The notes beneath the pieces are model-generated. The model was not told where the DNA came from. It saw nothing but the letters and a program-made list of their open reading frames with translations, and made no database searches. From the NCBI GenBank assembly GCA_013400155.1, contig VXBM01000563.1:485007-549006 (forward strand): DNA of 64,000 nt. Direction: 5' to 3'. Below are positions 1 to 12,986 of this stretch, piece by piece (the stretch's first letter is position 1; the number at the start of each line of letters is the position of its first letter). The DNA comes from Helopsaltes ochotensis (lineage: Eukaryota; Chordata; Aves; Passeriformes; Locustellidae). Made by a program: the position numbers and the translations under genes.

Positions 1-420
1 AGGTTCAACATGCCCGTCTCAGGCAGGGCCACAGGTAATGTCCTGTGCAATCAGCATGGGAAGCTCGGTCCCGAGCAGCTCTGCCTCTCCACAGTGCCAC
101 CCTGCCTGACTGGTCCTCCCTCTTGGGAGCAGAGGTCTTGCTCCTTCCTTCTCCCAGTGTGATTACTGGGAGACAGCCAAAGCTGGCACCGCTGCCCCGC
201 CTCCTCTGGGCTGGGTGGCTCAGGCGTCCCCCACGACAGTGGGCAGGACATCACCTGTCACCTTGCATGGCCCTAGCCAGTCCAGATCCAAAATGAGCAC
301 CAGGAGCATCCAGCCCATCACTGTGGCTGGGATGGTGCTTGGTGCTGCCTGCGCTGTCAATCAAGCACCATGGGGAGGGGAAAGCATGGAAAAAGATTTT
401 GTTAAGAGCCCTGCATGAAG
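1..420. other. GC-richer noncoding patch, origin unknown
   Basis: The first 420 bases are clearly richer in G+C than the following sequence and hold several CpGs. Short open frames exist on both strands but are mutually overlapping and show no recognisable domain, no good acceptor-donor pair and no protein-like composition. It could be an eroded repeat or the edge of a feature lying upstream of the window. I cannot assign a function. Confidence 0.3.
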
Positions 421-3400
421 CAGCACAACCTCTTTCTTTAACAAACGTGTTACACTTCCAGAAAAATTACTAGTTTTCTCCAGTCAAACTAGATTAATTT
501 TCCTTTAAACCAATTTTAGTTTGCTCATGGCATCTTTACCCTGTGTAAATGAATTAGAAATGACAGTCTCTCCAGTAAGGGGATAGGTGACCACGTTCCT
601 TTCTTGTACAGTACATACTTTATGAGAACAAAGAATAAAAGCCAGCATGTTATCTGTATGCACATTATTTAAATGGCTCTCTCCTCTTGCTTTGTGAGAG
701 TTTAACATTCCCAGTGATGTGTGGAGAAAGACTTTGAAACATAAAATTGGGGGTACAGATAACATAAAATTACTTCTCAGCAACAAATGCACATGTCTGC
801 CTGTCTATAGATGTGCTAAGTAAAGCACAGTGGAATTTTGCAAACAAATTTACAGCATGTCAAAAGCTTCAGTGAGAACGCAGATTGAGCAATGCTCTGT
901 AATAATGGTACCTGTCCAAGGGTGCTCTGCCTGTGTTGCAGGACATCTACTGCTGCACAAGGACACAAATCTTAACACCTTAAATCAGACAGAAAGTTAT
1001 CTGTTCAATTTCCTGGCTACCATATTCTTAGGTCTATGACCTTTTTTATGCCTTTGAGAGACATCCAGCAATTAAACCAGGCTTAAGAAATCCTAACAGG
1101 GTGGAACATTTTTCCTAGGTAAAGGAGATTTCTGCTTACCTTAGAAAATTAAATAAATACTTAGTCTTAATTCCAAATTTATTTAAGTTTGGACTGCATA
1201 GGATAAAGTATCCCCTGTGTCTCATCTTCTGATACACAATAAAATGCATGATAGGCTCTCTCTCAGCATCTACAAGACAAGCTAATAACATGGCCAGATA
1301 TCCTGGACTGATGGGCATCCCCCAGGACCAGGGCATGCAAGAAGGAGCACACAAGGCAATGACAGGAGAATTGTTGCAGAGTGCTGTGAGGCTGAGATGT
1401 GAATCAAGTTATCAGGCAGGCCCTGGGCTGGCAAAGCAGGCTGGGAAACAATTTTCAATTTTGTTCCTTTCAAACCAAGTGAAGGAGAACAGCTTCTGCT
1501 AAGAGCTAAACAAACTTCTGCAAAGTATTTATGTGCCTGGTTTGAGGTTTACCAGCCCCTGTTCTAATCAGGGGATTTGGGTTTCATGTGGCTGATGCTT
1601 TAGTTATGGAGTTACTCATTGCAGAAAGCCGTTGCCTTGGTAGCTGGGTGACCCAGGGGGTTAATAAAGCGAATTTCCACCCCAGAGATCTGTGATTCAT
1701 GCTTGGCTTAACAGACAGCGGTAAATGAGTTTGGTGGTCTCAAACTAGCCCACAGACTCACTGTAAAATCCCAGCATCATTTTGAAGGAATTTATCATAG
1801 CTGGGATTTTCTATTCATAAGAGAGCTAAGACTGGAATAATAGGGTTATGTTTCAGGGCAGGATGAGAGGCCATTAAGTAATCCTAGTATATTATTAAGT
1901 AATGTAAGTTTAAATACATGTGCATAAAATGTCTGGAATTAAGTAAAAAAAATAAATTAATTCCATTATGAGTTTAACTTTTGACCAAATAGTTGCAAGG
2001 AAAAAGAGAAATAAAAGCCTTTCCCACAGAGCGCTGAAGACAGTGCTATTCCACTATGCATGCAGGGAAAGCTACAGCTCTCCAGGAACAATAGTATCAC
2101 TCCTTGTGGAAATGCAGTCTTCTAGAAGTATTTGAAGCAGTTGTTTTTAGATTTAGTCCTATAAAGATAATTAAGTCGTTCATCTCAAGAGGTGAGATGG
2201 TTTTTGAATATTTCTGTCAATGACAGTCCTTAAATGCTTGTCTCTTCAGGAGGCTAAAGGTTTAAAACTCACTGTGGACTGTTATCATTATCCCACAGAC
2301 ATTCCCCCTTCTGAGGGCAATGTGTACTTTAGTCTCAGGTTCCTTAGGCCACTTAGCATTGTGCATCGCACCAGAAGCAAGCACTGAACAAAAGCTTGCC
2401 ACAGATAATTTTGAGACAATTCCAGAACAATGTCAATATCCTGACAGAAACAGTGCTTTTGCCTCTTTTGGGGGAAGTCATCTCATACACTTCACACTTG
2501 GTTTTCTGCTCTCCAGAGGGGCAGAAAGAAGGTTGGACCATGTTTTGCCGCTGCTCACAGCTCTGGCTAGATCACAAACTGATTTAAATCAGAATCATTC
2601 TGCTGAGGTCTTTACCTTCCAAGGAGGATCTGAATCTTTATTTACTCTCTCAGCCAGTGAGAAGTGAAGTCCAGAGCTGTCAGAGGGCCATCACTGGGCA
2701 GGTTTATCAAAAAATCCAACAGACTGTAGTACATTTTCTCTTTATAAAGTATAAACAGCCCACATGTTTATGGATGACAGTGGTACTGGGAAGGAGGTGA
2801 GAGGGAGAGATGTGGGGAGCGACAAATAGACTGTAAATTAAAATTAACTGCATCAGAAACTTGAAGGAAAGATACAAGTTGGGCGCTGTGCGTAGAAAAT
2901 ATCTTATTGCAGTCAAGCCTGACCCTGTTCCTTGAAAAGCATTTCTCTGATTTGTTCAGGTCACAAGTGGGATGGAAATGAGCCTCCGTACTGCTTCTTC
3001 ACACATCCGGATTTAATAGACTTTTTTCCACTGATAAAAGACCACTAATGAGTTCATTTTCAAGCTATTAAATTGGCTAGAATAGCTAGTTCTGCTGATG
3101 ATTGCACCGAGACCTGACGGTCACAGTGGGTTTTGTCTTTGGCTGTTAACCATTTGCTGTCTCCCTGTTGCAACACAAATGTTTAAGTAGAAAAGGACTG
3201 GAAACCAAGCAAAAGAAACCTTGCCCTGTCCCTTGCTCCCCACTCATCACCTTTTCATTTTGTAATTCTGTGTTTCTCAGATGCCTTTAAACACAAATAC
3301 TTCCTTCCCAGATAACTGTTTACCAGCAACACCTTGTGATCCAAACAATTAGAAGCACATTCACAATAACATTAGACTTTGGTTTTGGATGAGAGCACAG

Positions 3401-5130
3401 CTAATATCCCTTTGTTCGCCGAAATGTTTTAATTCAGAGTATGACAGTTCCTTCACTGGATATCACACTCATTTTTTGACTGGTCTGGAGCCTGTGTCCT
3501 TAGAAAATGCCTACAAGGGCTACCCAAAGTAACACACGGCAGCCTGAAGTCGTAAGGGAACCACCTATTTCTTTAGCCATACAAATGATTGCAATTAAGG
3601 TAACGCTAAGTGATTTCTCTCTTGGTTTAGATACATATCACTTGCAGTATCGTGCAGTCCATCAGACTTTTACAGGCAAACAATTAACTGCACAGCTGCT
3701 TGGTGCTGTAACCTCTGCCCCCAGTGCTTGGGGGAGCAGGAACAGGTTTGCTTGACATTTGACAGCACTATCTCTTTCTGTTCAGAGAAACTGGTAATGT
3801 GATTGTGTGACATACACTAGAAACGGATTTCTCTTCAATGTTTAATATCCAAGTCCAAGGAGAAGAGAAACAGCGGCCAAGGGGGAAAGGCAGTGACATC
3901 ATGTAACATTTTGGTACATGGGCCAGTAAGGAACAGATTCACAGACATCTTTGGAGAGAAACAGCAAAACATATGAAAATGTAAGGTATCCCACCACTGT
4001 CTTCACAAAATTTGCTCACAAGGATGGGTGTATCAAGTGTTGATTATTCTATCAGAGTTTAACCAGTAAGCCACGGTCTACCCTTCTTAAAAGGGGAAAT
4101 TTTTGAAGCTACCCTTTTTTTTTTTTTTTTTTAATTGCCTGGCTGCAGCCACACTGTGTCTATCCACAGCATCCCTTGAAAGGGGACTGCAATCAATCAC
4201 CTCATCCAGAATGGGGCTGGCACACGAGTGATGTGTCAGTGTCACGGGCTGTTTGTTTGACTGTTCACAACCATGCTGCCCGCAGAGCAGTCACAGCCTG
4301 GAGCCTTCCCTACAAAACAGAGGAAGTATTTAAAATCAGCCTTGTGTCAAGTAAAATCTTCACTCAGAGATTTAATTAATTCTGTTAGCATCAGAAGGCA
4401 ACTTACCCTTATTAAAAATATTACTTTGAAATCTTCAAAGATTTCAATCTAGTATTTCTGGTTGGAACAAAGTTTTGCAAGTTTAAATTTACTACAGGCA
4501 AAAAAAAAAAAAAAGTTGTAAATATTTGTAACTGCATCTCAGGAGAATGATTTTTGAAGCTCAATACCTAGTCAGCACCTAAATGATGGTGATCTTATTA
4601 TGGCAACAAGAAGTCACAGAACTTTAAATGTAATTATGTCCATGACACCATTTCATATGGGTTAAATTTTTGTGATGCCTTACTTCAAATATCAGGAATC
4701 TGCTGTCATTTCTGTTCAGTTAAATTCTATTCGCTATGTGATGATGCAAGTTACTTGTGGATAATTAGCTGGAACTGAAATGTAGATTAGAATAAGTTGA
4801 CAAAGGAAGAATTTATTTAATTTCAAAGAAAGGGAGAAACACCTCTGAACCAAAAGCACTGTTTTAAGAAGCTTCAGCAGACAAGAAAAAACGTTGATTG
4901 GAGAAAAAATTGCTTACAAAGTGGAGAGCTAAGAAAAAGGAGTAAAAACCAAAATGCACTACTTTTTCCTCATTTCTCAATGCACAACTAAAGACCCTGC
5001 TTCTGAAGAACCCTTGTCAAAGACTGGAGCATCCATTTACTTCTCTACAAATGGTGATTTTCTAAGTTATGCAGGCTCACCTCACAAAAGCCACTTCTTC
5101 TGTGACCTTCTTACTCCAAATGCAAAGCAG
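421..5130. other. Unique noncoding sequence upstream of the candidate exon
   Basis: This is AT-rich single-copy-looking sequence with stop codons in all frames. It holds an 18-T run at 4115-4132 and a 15-A run at 4500-4514, and a conserved-looking block at about 1600-1860 that is listed separately. The last 60 bases before 5131 are pyrimidine-enriched and end in CAG, as expected of an intron 3' end. No gene or interspersed repeat was recognised elsewhere in the stretch. Confidence 0.5.
1600..1860. promoter_or_regulatory. Candidate conserved noncoding block (X-box-like motif)
   Basis: The block has high complexity and no repeat signature. It contains GTTGCC at 1631-1636 followed by TTGGTAGC, a partial match to the RFX X-box (two half sites GTTGCC and GGNAAC), and a GTTAATAAAG stretch at about 1659. 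The call rests on appearance only, because no cross-species comparison was possible. Confidence 0.2.
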
Positions 5131-5277
5131 GGCCCCCTGGCCACGGCTCTCCGAGCTGACAGAGCTGTGCTGGGAGCGAGCAGCCAGCGCTGGGTTGGGC
5201 TTTGCTGCCCTGGGAAAGCAGCTGCAGGAGAGAATCCGCATCACTCTGGAGCAGACAGCAATGTCTGTCATCCTGAG
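5131..5277 (+). CDS. Candidate internal coding exon of an unidentified gene
   Basis: This is the only stretch with the full signature of a vertebrate internal exon. The upstream side is pyrimidine-enriched and ends in GCAAAGCAG, and the downstream junction is GAG followed by GTGAGTC, close to the donor consensus. The exon is 147 bases long, entered one base before a full codon and left two bases into one, so both introns are phase 2 and skipping it would keep the frame. The 48 complete codons (from 5132) have G or C at about 35 third positions, against an AT-rich neighbourhood. The peptide starts APWPRLSELTELCWERAA and ends LEQTAMSVIL, and looks like two amphipathic helices rich in Leu, Glu, Arg and Gln. 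There is no signal peptide, transmembrane segment or catalytic motif. I do not recognise the family. A 178-codon frame (4954-5490) crosses the same DNA in another frame but runs through both splice sites and reads like chance. No partner exon was found with confidence, so neighbours are probably outside the window or too short to see. Confidence 0.5.
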
Positions 5278-8200
5278 GTGAGTCCCGAGTACTGCAATAT
5301 TTTACCAGGGATCTCAGTCACGAGGCAGGCACTGTTCAACAGAGGTAAAACACGTAGCTGCTTCTCTAAATCCAATAAAGAACAGGTTTGGCACAGCGAG
5401 GCTTTTTATCAGAGAACCTGTTCTAGACAGAGAACAGTCCAAGCAATCAGGAAAGTCACACTGGAGGAGCTTTTAAAGCTGACCAATTAAAATGCATTGC
5501 AATTCTATATGGACATCTCCAAAGTGAACTAAGCTAAATCCAGGGAAGACCTCTGTCACTTTGAATAAGGGAGTCACATCATGTGGTTTAACAATGCAGT
5601 TTAAATTAACACTTCTAGGCAATTTGAATTCAAATTTTGTAGTGAATGCTGTATGGGCAAAACACAAATTGCGGTTCTAGCAACGCGCACTGTAGCAATG
5701 AAATCTGTAACAGGTGAGGAAGATTTCTGTCTCCATGACAATGTTGCTTAGGTTTTCTGAATAAATCCTAAATGATATTTAGTACTATTTTTAGCATTTC
5801 AATGCAAGAAATGCTATTTAAAGTAATGGTTAGGACTGGAGACTTGCCTTTACTCTAGAGGCCAAGAAATGTGGCAAAAGGTTGTGAACTTTTCTGACCA
5901 CCAAACTGAAGGCAAGGTAAAATTCAGAAAAGAAACTAAAAAAGGTCAATGAAAGCATTGGCCAAGAAAGGTATCATTATCAAAGCAGTGTGGCTATTGC
6001 AACTATCCTCAGCTATTCTGAGATGGACAAAAAGCTCACCATCAAGAAGCCATCAATACACATCGCACTAACAGTCCTGTCTGGCAGCCTCAATTCCCAG
6101 CCCTTGTGTTACAGGTTAATAATTCATCTCCTCTCACCAGTCAGATTGTACCTTGACTCTAAGACAATTCATAACAAACGCTATTATAAAAATCACAGAA
6201 ACCTCAGGTTGATCTAATGTTTAAGAAGATAGATAACTGAGAGCTGATGCAAAATTTTCTCTTTTCTTCTGGCCTTTTCAAGGATTCACAGCTTTCACAG
6301 CTCTTTTTTTTTTTGACATACAGGTGTTGCAGAACAATAACTGAGCTGGATTATCCTTGATGCACAACAGGGCATGATTATTTTTAAAAATGAAATACAA
6401 GGAAACTTTAGAAATTTCATTTGCATGTAATCAGCATCCGTTTCCCACAAATGCAATGCCCAGTCAACCGGAAGAAAAATGACTTTTAAAAGCAGGTGTT
6501 CTTTCTAATTATTGTTGATTCGAGCAAGTTACTAACGCTTACATGCACCCAGGTTTGCACTAATGAAACCTAGCTTGCCTGTCAGCAGATTCCTGATAAA
6601 GAGTACCTTTTGGTTTAGTCCCCAAAAGTGGACTTAGGCAATAAATAGTGCAAATCAGCTAGTCCTGCTCTGGTATGAACAGGAGGCTATACCTTACCAT
6701 ACAAAGCTAATATAGGAGGGAGCCATGTGAACAGAACAGCAATGGTTAAATGTGCACAGAGGACTCTGAAAATATTCAAGTTGTTTATTTCTCCAGGCTT
6801 ACAAATTTGATTACCATGGAGCACAAAGCTATTAAAAATATGACCTTTTATACTGTACGACTTGGCAAAAAGCCAAATAATAACTTTGTTTGATTTGGGA
6901 AGTATGATAGAGTGCCTATTCAGCTGGAAATAAAATTACTTTTCTTTACAGGAAATTATACCTGGAAGACTAAATGTCCATCATGAACATAACACACATA
7001 TGGAGTCATTAATTCACACTCATGGCAGCCACTCTCAGAGAAGTAAAAGGACAATGGTTTTAGGTGGAGCAGACAAAGATGCAGAATTCTAATGCTTGTC
7101 TGGCATGTGCTCTGTGATGGGGACAAGTGAAATAAGTGCTGATAATACATGATAAGACAGAAAAAAAGCCCCCAGGTTATATAACTGGTATGGCACTGAT
7201 ATTTCACAACTCCTTGTCTTGAACAAGCAGTTCTATTTTTATGCTTTTGATATGCAAACAAAGGGAAAATATGAATCCTATGCTCATGTTAGATAGATAG
7301 ACATTTGATCTGACAAAACCTCTCATCAGTGCTTCCACTAACACCAATGATAAAATCAATTGATTTCAATCCAGTAAAGAGTAAAATCAAGAAGATATGC
7401 ATAGAACAAAAAATGTTTGGCTAGCCCTCTTGTTTTCGGGAGTGCTACACTGACTTCCATGAAAAAAAATTTCAAAGAACACAGAAAATGACAGGTGATA
7501 GGAAGGAAAATGATAATTTCACCTTATAGGTATCTTTAGCATTAAAGTTGTCTTCTACTCTAATTAAACTAGAATAACAAAGGACAAATACCATCTTTGA
7601 AAAAAAACCCCAAACAAACGGATATAATTACATTTTCCCTTTACTCAGAACACCTTGATTAGTTGTTTGGTTGACTTCTATTGGTTTTTCTGCTTATTTA
7701 TTTATTTATGGGGCAGAGGGGATTTTCGAAATATTATTTTGTCTGAAAACAGTATTTCAATGGACTGACATTTCAGTCTTCTCTACTGTTTTTTTTTTAT
7801 TCTGCTTGTTTATTGTCATATGGTACTTTCCCAAAAAATTATTTCCATTGTTTCATGTTTGCAAAAAAAGACCATTTTATTCAGAAAGAGGTTATTAAAA
7901 AAAAACCCTCACTGGAATATGCAGGACTGCTGAAAAATCATGAATACAAGATGTTTAAGAAATTGGAATAAGGACTTTCTACTTCTGTGGAAAGTTATGT
8001 CGGCTCTGTAATTACCACCCATGCTCTGAAGTTTTATGTCTTGTCTGAAAATTGAATTTCCAGTGAGTTGCATTTTTCTATTTAGCTGTGAAAATCAGGC
8101 ACAAGGGAATCACATTTCACTTAAAGCAAGGCATTAGGAGAGCAATGGCTATCTATCACTCTCCAAAGCACTATGGAGGAATGGCTTGAAAGAGAAATGA

Positions 8201-9020
8201 CAATGAAAAAAAAACCAACCCAAGCATTCTTTAGAAAGAAGTATTGTAAATCTTATTTCTTTCTTTGTTTTCTCAACTTTTCTTAGGAAATTGCTGCAGG
8301 ATGTAGGAGTTACCTCTGAAAGTTAGACAAAATTTGCATATCATATAATACCCTGCTGAAAACAATTGTTCCTATCATACGCTCCAGTTTTGAGGAAATT
8401 CAGCTGAGGAATTCTGGCCACATGAGAGTTTTCCTTTCCATTCCCTCAGTGTAATAGTGGTTTGTTTGCCTAAACCCCAGAAATTTACATCCTTTTCAGT
8501 TTAAGTACACTCATTTCACATGCTCTGAAACTAATAAATTAATAAATAAACCCCTCCACACTTCAGTGCAGGTTTTCAGTTTTTGCTGCAGTATCAGGTC
8601 AGGTATGGAATCCAATTAAGCCTTCACCGTAGGCAACTTTTCATGTTCATGCTCCACAGGCTTACTGTGAATTCTAAAAAAGAAGTAGAGGCAGCAGTAA
8701 GAAAGGATTCTGACTCTGTAGCTGTGTCTTCATCACCAAAGGAGTTTTGAAAGCCCAGCTTCAAAGTCAGTCTTGAAAAACACTTCTATCCATGTCAACA
8801 ATCATTACTCATTTTTTTTGACCTATTATCTTCTTTGCATTCAATTTTTAAGGCAGACTTTTGTATACAGGAGAGATGAGTGGTCTAGGAATGCACATCT
8901 AGCATTCTTCCATTGAAAAGTCACTGTTTCCTTTATTACCTTTCTTGGGCAGAAGGACTGTGAGTTCTGTTTGAATGGAGTTTGAAGAGATACAGTTCTA
9001 AATATTGAGATCCTCTTTAC

Positions 9021-9086
9021 TCATCCATGAAGAGTTTCAGGATCATCCGTGAAGAGTTTCAGGATCATCCATCAAGAGTTTCGGAC
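9021..9086 (+). repeat. 22-bp tandem repeat, three units
   Basis: Three head-to-tail units of TCATCCATGAAGAGTTTCAG plus GA lie at 9021-9042, 9043-9064 and 9065-9086. Unit 2 differs from unit 1 by one base, and unit 3 has a few changes near its middle and end. The period is not a multiple of three, so it does not suggest a coding repeat. It is best described as a short minisatellite. Confidence 0.85.
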
Positions 9087-9639
9087 TGAAAGTGTGCTGC
9101 AGCATGACAAACTCCTGTGCCTTTTCACTTGCTCTGAGCTCACTTCAGGGTTAAGAGATTAGTCACTTGCCAAGTGCCAAACAGCCATTAGTGTGGACTG
9201 ACCAAGTGGAGCATGATGGCAGAAAAAACAGAGGAGGAAAACAATGAATTTTATATAAATTATAAAGTCACTGCTATGCATACAGCCCCGATCATTGCTT
9301 AACATAAGCAAAACTATACAAAGAAAGGTTGCTTTTAAGTTGTGTAAAGGTATCCTGTATCTTACACTTGCCAGTTTGGGACTGGATATATATTGCACGT
9401 TGTCTTGTCTGCTGAAAAGATTAGAGGGATGAACTGCTCCTGCTCCTCCATGATACTGCCTTCCTCAGAGAATAGCAGCCACCAACTGCACAACAGAGTG
9501 ATAGCAAATATATCAAGAAATGCAAGTCTCAAAGCATTCCTGCTGCTTTCTTCTGCTTATGGTGAAGAGTTACTCTTAATACATACATTGTGAAAGATTG
9601 AGAGAGGACCTCATCAATGCTTTGTAATAGCTGAGTATA

Positions 9640-9770
9640 AATCCAAAGCTCTATGGGTAGTATCAATGATTAATTGCATTCAGTCGTCATGAGACTCTGT
9701 CATTATCAGCTACTTGCTGCTCAGCACTTGCTATGCTGTTAATTATTGCTGTGTGGCTCTAAGGGATGTT
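9640..9770. promoter_or_regulatory. Candidate enhancer-like block with homeobox sites
   Basis: The block contains TGATTAAT at 9667-9674 (a PBX/HOX-type site), TAATTG immediately after it, and TAATTA at 9740-9745 within TTAATTATTG. It lies in high-complexity sequence. Function is inferred from motif content only, and such short sites are common in AT-rich DNA. Confidence 0.2.
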
Positions 9771-12404
9771 TTCAAAACATTTCAAGTTTTGCTACTGTAA
9801 TAGCACAGGAAAGAAATCAAGAAGTAGCTTTTTAGCAGAGGAGAGAGAAACATACTTTTATTGATGTTTTGAATAGTTTTGCTTTATTTGAGACTGGATA
9901 AGCTATCACTGATCACAACTGGGTTTCTAAGACAGCACTGGCATTTGGCATCCTACCTAGACTTCACTAAAAACTTTATGTTTTTCATCAACCCACACAT
10001 AAAGCAATACCTTCTGGCACATAAGTGAGAAGAGTAAAAGGTTGCATTCCCAGTTTTGTGTATTGAATATTTTAATCAAATTTTTGTTAGCATATCCCTT
10101 GTGACTTGAAAAAAAACCCAACCCACCCCACCCCACATTACATTATGGTGATGGACATGGAACTCATGATCTTTTTTTATGATAGAAAATACTATGGTAC
10201 CAAACTAGAAAAAAAAGCTGATACAAGGTGTGCCACTCTCTCTATATATGCTATTAATTCAAAGCTAACGTTATCAAAAAACACACAACATGTGTTTTTC
10301 TGCTGATGTTCTTAAGTTTGTAATGGTCAGCCTTAAAAGTTTTATCCATGGTGCAGTCAAGGGGAAAACAGGCAGGATTGCAGTGCTACGTTCAACGGTA
10401 ATAGGCTGCTATGCCCTGTAGTCATCTGTATCAGTAATTATCTCTGATAATTAAAAGCAAAATTAAATTTAGGTAGCAGTGCTAATAATAGAAAGAATCT
10501 AAAAAAGAGAAAATGATTTTTTTAATACTTTAAAAGCTACTTTTCCTGAAATTTTCCAAAACATGATTTTTCTTTAATTCCGATCTGCACAAACATGGAA
10601 ATATCCTCTCTTCTGATTCAGAATTAAAGACATTTCTGACATGCCAACATTTCCAGAGTTAGGACCTTTATTTAAACCAAGTGGAACAGATCCAATAGCT
10701 GAAAGAAATAGACTCCACATTGAGATTGCTGAAATACATGCATTAGGTGTGGGAGAGCTAGGAGAACCAGTGCTGGAATATGAAGTATGCACAAAATCTG
10801 ACTTTCTGGTGCTTGCTTATTCTGGTATGCTATCAATAGATCCTTCTGACTACAAACTGCATCCTGGACCAGGAAATCTGTCATTGTCAAATTTACAGCC
10901 CCACTGGCCTCTCTCCAGAAAAAGACTTTAGAGACTTTCAGTCAGTTTGGGTTTTTCAGGTGTACAGGAAGGCACTGAGTACCATTAATTACCAAATTAC
11001 TGTCCAAACTGATGAACCTTGTGTTTCATTTTTATTCCTTGGATTCTGAACTATAAAACTTCAGTCAGCTCCATATGGGAAGAGCTGCAACTAGACCTAA
11101 ACGGCAACCATTTAAAAATAAATAAAGTGCATAAATGATCCACTTAATGAAAACATCAAGAGACCTTGTAAATCAACTGCTATCAGCTAATGCTATTATC
11201 TAAACGAGATGTAGTGCCTGAGAGCATCTGCACATGCATCCCTGTGCCTGCACAATGAGATTACACATACAAGAGATGTGCACCTACATGCAGAGGAGCC
11301 TAAAGCAATCCAGAGGCACCGGCTTCACAAGCCCACATTTGTGGAACAGAGATCTCGATTATGCATGTCTGAGCCATCAGTGATATAGAGAAATTGCATG
11401 TTGATTACCATCCTGTTGAGAAATGGGAGAATGAGCTTGGGAGAGACTGAAAGCAGAGTGTGCCAGAGGCCAAATGATTAATATATTTTCTCAGTATTAG
11501 CATCAACAATGTGCTGCCTCAGAGGAAGTCACGGTTAAAGAGTATCCACTAACTTGATGCAAAGCTCAATAGAATATTAGAATAAATAGGATAAAAAATT
11601 ACCTTCATATCATGCAGGAAGACTTCTTGATCTAACATGTCTCTTATTGCTTTGCTGGGCTAATTTCAGCCTTACTTTATGATATTCATGAAAAATCAAT
11701 TATGTGACAGAAAGAGTGAGAGACCTAAGAGGAATCCACCTCTGTGCTGAGCATCACCACTGGCTGGAAATTGATGCCAGACAAGTTCTAATTAGGAATA
11801 AAGCACAAATTTGCAACAGTGAGGCTGACTAACCACTGGAAAAAATTATTAAAGGAAGTGGTGGGGGTTTCTGTCTTTGTGTCACTTCCAAGCAGTGGCT
11901 TGCTGGAAAGCATGTCTTGGCTGAGCACACATTACAGAGCTCAGCAGAGTCAATGGGATCTAACAGTTCATAAGAGACTGGTCAGATTGGACAGAAAAAT
12001 TCTCCCCCTGGAATTAATTTTCATGCAACTGCTAGCACAAGGAAGCTACCAACTCCATTGGGAAGAAAATGCAGAAGACAAAGCTCCCTTCCTAAATTTG
12101 AGACTGCAACTGCGTAGCAGTGTCTGGCAGATTTACCCATAAACAAATATGAGAGAAATGTAAAAGGTTATGAAAAGGAGCACGTTTGCCTTACACCTAA
12201 AGCATAAATTCCTGTTAGCAACCTATTAGACGTTTTGGAAAATGCAGCAGCCTAAAAGGAGATTGTAGCAGAATGCAGCCTGTTACTATTTTAGCTTTTT
12301 TAGCCCCTATAAATTTGATAAAATATTGATAAAAAATAGACATTTACTCTCCTGGGAAATAATGAAGAGTTAGCTATTAGTGATGGACTTTGAACAACAT
12401 TTTG

Positions 12405-12986
12405 AGCTGCAGCAAAAGCAGCGTGGCCAGCAGATCAAAGGAGATGACGCTGTCCTTGTGCTGTGCTCTGGTGACACCCCACCTGGAGCACTGCACCCAA
12501 CTCTGGGGTGCCCAGCACAGCACGGACAGGGACCTGCTGCTGTGAGTCTGGAGAAGGCCATGGAGATGATCAGAGGGATGGAGCACCTCTCCTACAAGGG
12601 GAGGCTGAGAGAATTGGGATTGTTCAGCCTGGAGAAGACTTTGGGGTGACCTCTTTGTGGCCTTCCAGTACCTGAAGGGAAAAAGCTGGAGAAGGACTTT
12701 TTTCAAGAGCATGTAGTGACAGGAATGTTCTCAGACTGAGAGGAGGTTTAGATTAGGTGTTAGGAAAAAGTTCATTACTGCGAGGGTGGTGAGCACGGGC
12801 ACAGGTTGCCCAGAGAAGTTGTGGATGCTGCATCCCTGGCAGTGTTCAAGGCCAGGTTGGAGCAGGGGAGCTCTGAGCAACCTGGTCCAGTGAAAAGTGC
12901 CCCTGTCCATAGCAGGGGAGTTTGAATGAGATTATCTTTAAGGTTCCTCCTAAACCAAGTAATTTTATGATTCTGTATTTCTGTGG
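12405..12986 (+). mobile_element. CR1 LINE, 5'-truncated 3' end
   Basis: The sequence follows the avian CR1 3'-end consensus on the + strand: GTGGCCAGCAG, CTCTGGTGACACCCCACCTGGAG, GATGGAGCACCTCTCCTAC, GAGGCTGAGAGAATTGGG, TGGCCTTCCAGTACCTGAAG, CACAGGTTGCCCAGAGAAG and GTTCAAGGCCAGGTTGGAGC occur in the expected order. It ends in the short ATGATTCTGTATTTCTGTG tail typical of the family. It covers the end of the reverse transcriptase frame and the 3' UTR. Open frames at 12380-12649 (+) and 12370-12712 (-) are remnants or shadows of the element, not genes. Frame disruptions and substitutions throughout show a dead copy. The 5' boundary is approximate. Confidence 0.95.

Larger units (their letters stand above)
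5278..12404. other. Unique noncoding sequence, probable intron or intergenic
   Basis: About 7 kb of AT-rich sequence follows the exon donor. It contains short tandem tracts (TTTA repeats at 7694-7709, AATA-type at 8532-8550), A-runs followed by C-runs at 7600-7611, 7897-7908, 8206-8219 and 10109-10136, the three-unit minisatellite at 9021-9086, and a homeobox-site-rich block near 9.7 kb. The open frame at 10641-10931 (96 codons) has a low-complexity, non-domain-like translation and no splice context. No gene or interspersed repeat was recognised. Confidence 0.5.

Noticed and set aside
4954..5490. Longest open frame (178 codons, +)
   Set aside because: It reads straight through both splice sites of the better-supported exon in another frame, has no domain, and its composition is that of chance.
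12377..12712. Open frames of 89 to 111 codons as genes
   Set aside because: They lie inside the CR1 element and are remnants or antisense shadows of it.
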